A stretch of 64,000 nt of DNA, taken from contig JAICQO010000015.1 in NCBI GenBank assembly GCA_025937835.1, forward strand, positions 1 through 64,000, read 5' to 3'. The translations under genes and the position numbers were made by a program. Shown here piece by piece: positions 61,961 to 64,000 of the stretch; position 1 is the stretch's first letter, and each line of letters begins with the position of its first letter. This stretch comes from Polyangiaceae bacterium (GTDB lineage Bacteria > Myxococcota_A > Polyangia > Polyangiales > Polyangiaceae). The notes under the pieces were generated by a model. The model searched no databases. It was given only the letters and a program-made list of their open reading frames with translations, and was not told where the DNA came from.

Positions 61961-62791
61961 ATGGCGCGACTGTTCGGCTTCATCGGCAATCGCTCGGACC
62001 TCGGTGCGAGGGTGCTCAAGTCGAATGTGGACATCCTGCGAGTCACTCGGAAACCCGATGACCCGCTGGGGTGGGGCATTGGCTTCTACCAGGCCGGCGA
62101 AATCCTCCTCAGGCGGCGACCGATCGACGAACGCGAGGAAATCGATCTCACCGAAGCCGCCGAGGACATCCGCACGGACGTGTTGATCGGCCACGTGCGG
62201 CGCGCGAGCGTCGGCGCGCTGCGCACGGAAAACACCCACCCGTTCCGCTATCGGTCGTGGGTGTTCGCGCAGACCGGCACAATCGACGGTTTCGAGGGGC
62301 TGCGCGAGCGGCTGCTCGCCTCGCAGCCGGAGTTTCTGCGACGCAACGTGCGCGGCGAGACCGACAGCGAGTGCTTCTTCTACCTGTTCCTGTCGTTCCT
62401 TCACGACGCCGGACACCTCGACGACTCACACGTCTCGGGCGAGCACATCGCCGCGGCGCTGCGCGCCTCCATCGCGCTCGTCGATCGGCTCTCGGCCGAA
62501 GAAGGCTACGGCCCGAACACCGGCAATATCCTGGTGACCAACGGCGAGACCATGCTGGCGGTGCACCGCGACGGGCTGATGGCTCACCGCGTGGTTCGCG
62601 GCAAGTTCGACGTCGAAGAGCTGCTCGGCGAGGACGGCGCCCGCCAGGCGCGGATCCCGAGCATCGACAGCACGCACTTCACGATCATCGCGTCCGAGCT
62701 CGAGGCTTTGCCCGCGGGCTGGACGTCCGTCGAGGGGCGGTCGATCGTGACTCTGTCGCGCACCGAAGACCCCGTCGTCGAACCGATCTGA
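61961..62791 (+). CDS. Class II glutamine amidotransferase-like protein lacking the catalytic Cys
   Basis: 276 residues. Resembles the YafJ-type Ntn amidotransferases (GWGIGFYQAGE, GHVRRAS..ENTHPFRY, GETDSECFFYLFLSF). The family begins Met-Cys, and the Cys is freed as the N-terminal nucleophile. Here the second codon is GCG (Ala): MARLFGF. A TAG stop is directly in frame before the ATG and GAGG lies just upstream, so the start is secure. The oxyanion-hole H-N-G segment reads AQTGTIDGF, losing the Asn. Glutamine hydrolysis is not expected; it may bind a ligand or act as a regulatory partner. The ATG of the next gene overlaps the stop. Confidence 0.85.
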   Translation: MARLFGFIGNRSDLGARVLKSNVDILRVTRKPDDPLGWGIGFYQAGEILLRRRPIDEREEIDLTEAAEDIRTDVLIGHVRRASVGALRTENTHPFRYRSWVFAQTGTIDGFEGLRERLLASQPEFLRRNVRGETDSECFFYLFLSFLHDAGHLDDSHVSGEHIAAALRASIALVDRLSAEEGYGPNTGNILVTNGETMLAVHRDGLMAHRVVRGKFDVEELLGEDGARQARIPSIDSTHFTIIASELEALPAGWTSVEGRSIVTLSRTEDPVVEPI

Positions 62792-63417
62792 TGCGCAGCT
62801 TCGGCGCGGGGGTGCTGGTCGCGATCGCCGTGGGCTCGTGCGCCCCGAGCGCTGCGCGCTTTCCCACGAGTGAGGCGAGAGAATCGGACGCGCCGCGCCG
62901 CGCGCCGGGCGTCGCGGTGGACCCGGAGCTCGAGCTACCCGAGGCCGCGCCGCGTGGCTCCACGGAGTCGTTGCTGATGGTGCTGTCGACGCCACGCGAC
63001 CTGAAACGCGCCACGGAGATGGTCGCCGCCTATTTCCGGGCGATCACCCGGGAGTCGGGCGAAGCGCTCGAGCTCGTGCTGTCGAGCGAAGCCTCGCTCG
63101 AATCGAGCTCCGGCCGCTCTCCGGCGCGCGCCGCCTGGCGCTCGCGCTTCGCTCAGTTCGACTACCAGTCGCTGCGCAGCGCGTCCCTTTACCGCGACGC
63201 GGATCTCGAGACCTACCGCGGCAGCGATCAGCCAGAGCTCGCGTTGCAGCGGCACCTGCCCGAGATGCGGGACGACGAGGTGTTCGTCCGCGTGCGGCTC
63301 GACGTGACCCGGGTACAGAAGACCCGGCTGTTCGCGGACGAGATCGGCTTTTTGATGCGCCCGCGGGGCGCCGGCTATCAGATCGTGAAGATCAGCGAAG
63401 ACTTCACGGCGCCGTGA
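62791..63417 (+). CDS. Putative lipoprotein, unknown function
   Basis: 208 residues. Signal peptide ends in lipobox AVGSC. A charged N-terminal part is followed by an alpha/beta domain (about 80-205, YFRAITRESGEALELVLSS... and ending YQIVKISEDF) that looks like an NTF2-like or SnoaL-type fold. Its ATG overlaps the previous stop (TGATG). The convergent neighbour has a similar-looking NTF2-like protein, so the two may be distantly related. Confidence 0.72.
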   Translation: MRSFGAGVLVAIAVGSCAPSAARFPTSEARESDAPRRAPGVAVDPELELPEAAPRGSTESLLMVLSTPRDLKRATEMVAAYFRAITRESGEALELVLSSEASLESSSGRSPARAAWRSRFAQFDYQSLRSASLYRDADLETYRGSDQPELALQRHLPEMRDDEVFVRVRLDVTRVQKTRLFADEIGFLMRPRGAGYQIVKISEDFTAP

Positions 63418-63418
63418 C

Positions 63419-63898
63419 TCACATGCCGGCGACGATCTTGAACGTTTCGCCGGAGCGCACGAGCTCGAGGCGATTGTCCGCGACCTCGCGCCGCCACACG
63501 TCTTCCCCGCCCTCGGTCGTCGGGACCTTGTAGCTCGCGGTGTACGTGTAATCGACGAAGATGCTGTCGTTGCGGCGGCCGGGCGTGACCTGGCGGTAGC
63601 GGATCTCGTAGCGGATCGCCTTGGCCTTCCGGAACTGGCCCTCGAGGAACTCTTTCAGGCCGGCGTAGTCGTGGTCGTCGCTGGTATCCACGCTGCCGCC
63701 GTCCTCGTAATAAGAGGCATCTGCGAACTTCATCAGCTGCCCGACGTTGCGGAGCTCGACCGCGCGCCGGTACCGCTCGCAAAACTCGATCACGCTGCGA
63801 TTCAGGTCCGTCTCTTCGACGTCCGTGTTCGGGATGTAATGCTTGGCGCAGCCGAGGGGCAGCACGGACAGGGCGAGAGCAACGAGCAGGGACCGCAT
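63419..63898 (-). CDS. Putative lipoprotein with NTF2-like domain
   Basis: 159 residues. Lipobox LPLGC, then a domain with features of an NTF2-like fold: a helix FCERYRRAVELRNVGQLMKF, the DASYYEDGG segment and late strands (YTYTASYKVP, RLELVRSGETFKIVAGM). Such domains bind small ligands or dimerise. The stop is 1 nt from the convergent gene's stop. The window ends about 100 nt beyond its start. Confidence 0.75.
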   Translation of the reverse strand: MRSLLVALALSVLPLGCAKHYIPNTDVEETDLNRSVIEFCERYRRAVELRNVGQLMKFADASYYEDGGSVDTSDDHDYAGLKEFLEGQFRKAKAIRYEIRYRQVTPGRRNDSIFVDYTYTASYKVPTTEGGEDVWRREVADNRLELVRSGETFKIVAGM

Positions 63899-64000
63899 GG
63901 AAAGGCTGAGGGGAGCTGAGTCGGGAGGGGGAACGCCGAGCCGGGCCGGCCGATTCCCGCGGACGTTATGAGAGCTTCGGGGCCGCTAGCAAGCGGCTTG

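Noticed and set aside
61961-62070. Missed upstream start giving an N-terminal Cys to the amidotransferase-like protein
   Set aside because: An in-frame TAG stands directly before the ATG, so no longer form is possible, and no near downstream start codon is followed by Cys.

Overview
The window is a dense, very GC-rich chromosomal segment of a Gram-negative bacterium with a complex envelope. Several traits point to a myxobacterium of the Sorangium/Polyangium type (Myxococcota): many predicted lipoproteins with Gly/Ser/Thr-rich linkers (TGG and SGG runs), ExbB-ExbD-ExbD gene sets, a eukaryote-like double-RRM protein, frequent GTG starts and many 1-4 nt gene overlaps. The lineage is inferred from gene content, because no rRNA or other marker gene is present. 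I see no tRNA, rRNA, CRISPR array, IS element or prophage.

Layout. 1-1.2 kb: the 3' part of clpA and a strong hairpin. 1.2-7.6 kb: a small beta-barrel protein, then two divergent ExbB-ExbD-ExbD proton-channel operons around a 0.7-kb intergenic region. 7.9-13.5 kb: a 16-TM-scale protein that aligns with membrane pyrophosphatases but has lost the catalytic Asp and Lys residues, followed by a SWIM-SNF2 helicase. 13.6-18.8 kb: a multidomain GH10 xylanase lipoprotein, then a BlaI-type repressor and an M56 sensor protease carrying an FtsI-like transpeptidase domain, preceded by two palindromic operators. 18.8-25 kb: the cell-shape cluster mreB-mreC-mreD-mrdA-rodA plus a lipoprotein. 25.3-28.1 kb: double-RRM protein, lipid kinase and a small membrane protein. 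28.1-31.4 kb: aminopeptidase P followed by three overlapping exported-protein genes. 31.4-35.5 kb: a zinc-ribbon protein, an RluB-type pseudouridine synthase, two paralogous lipoproteins with EF-hand-like repeats, and a small RHH regulator behind an AT-rich promoter region. 35.6-40.1 kb: lepA and an active/inactive M16 peptidase pair. 40.1-45.8 kb: a globin and the overlapping mazG-rlmN-accC-pgm operon. 45.8-54.8 kb: lipoproteins, an enoyl-CoA hydratase, an ECF sigma factor with a membrane partner, a kdgK-eda Entner-Doudoroff pair and a small Gly-rich lipoprotein. 54.9-64 kb: a 1090-residue FG-GAP/CARDB lipoprotein, an operon of PqqC-like protein, PDZ lipoprotein, YgfZ and cysteine synthase, then a class II amidotransferase-like protein without its Cys nucleophile and two small lipoproteins.

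The strongest candidates for something undescribed are (i) the pseudo-pyrophosphatase, (ii) the BlaR1-like receptor whose sensor resembles a class B PBP, with its palindromic operators, and (iii) the amidotransferase fold with Ala at position 2. The divergent proton-channel operons are also notable: they have the composition of a gliding-type motor with two ExbD partners each. Much of the rest serves envelope growth (mre/mrd), translation and RNA modification (lepA, rlmN, rluB) and central carbon metabolism (pgm, kdgK, eda, accC).
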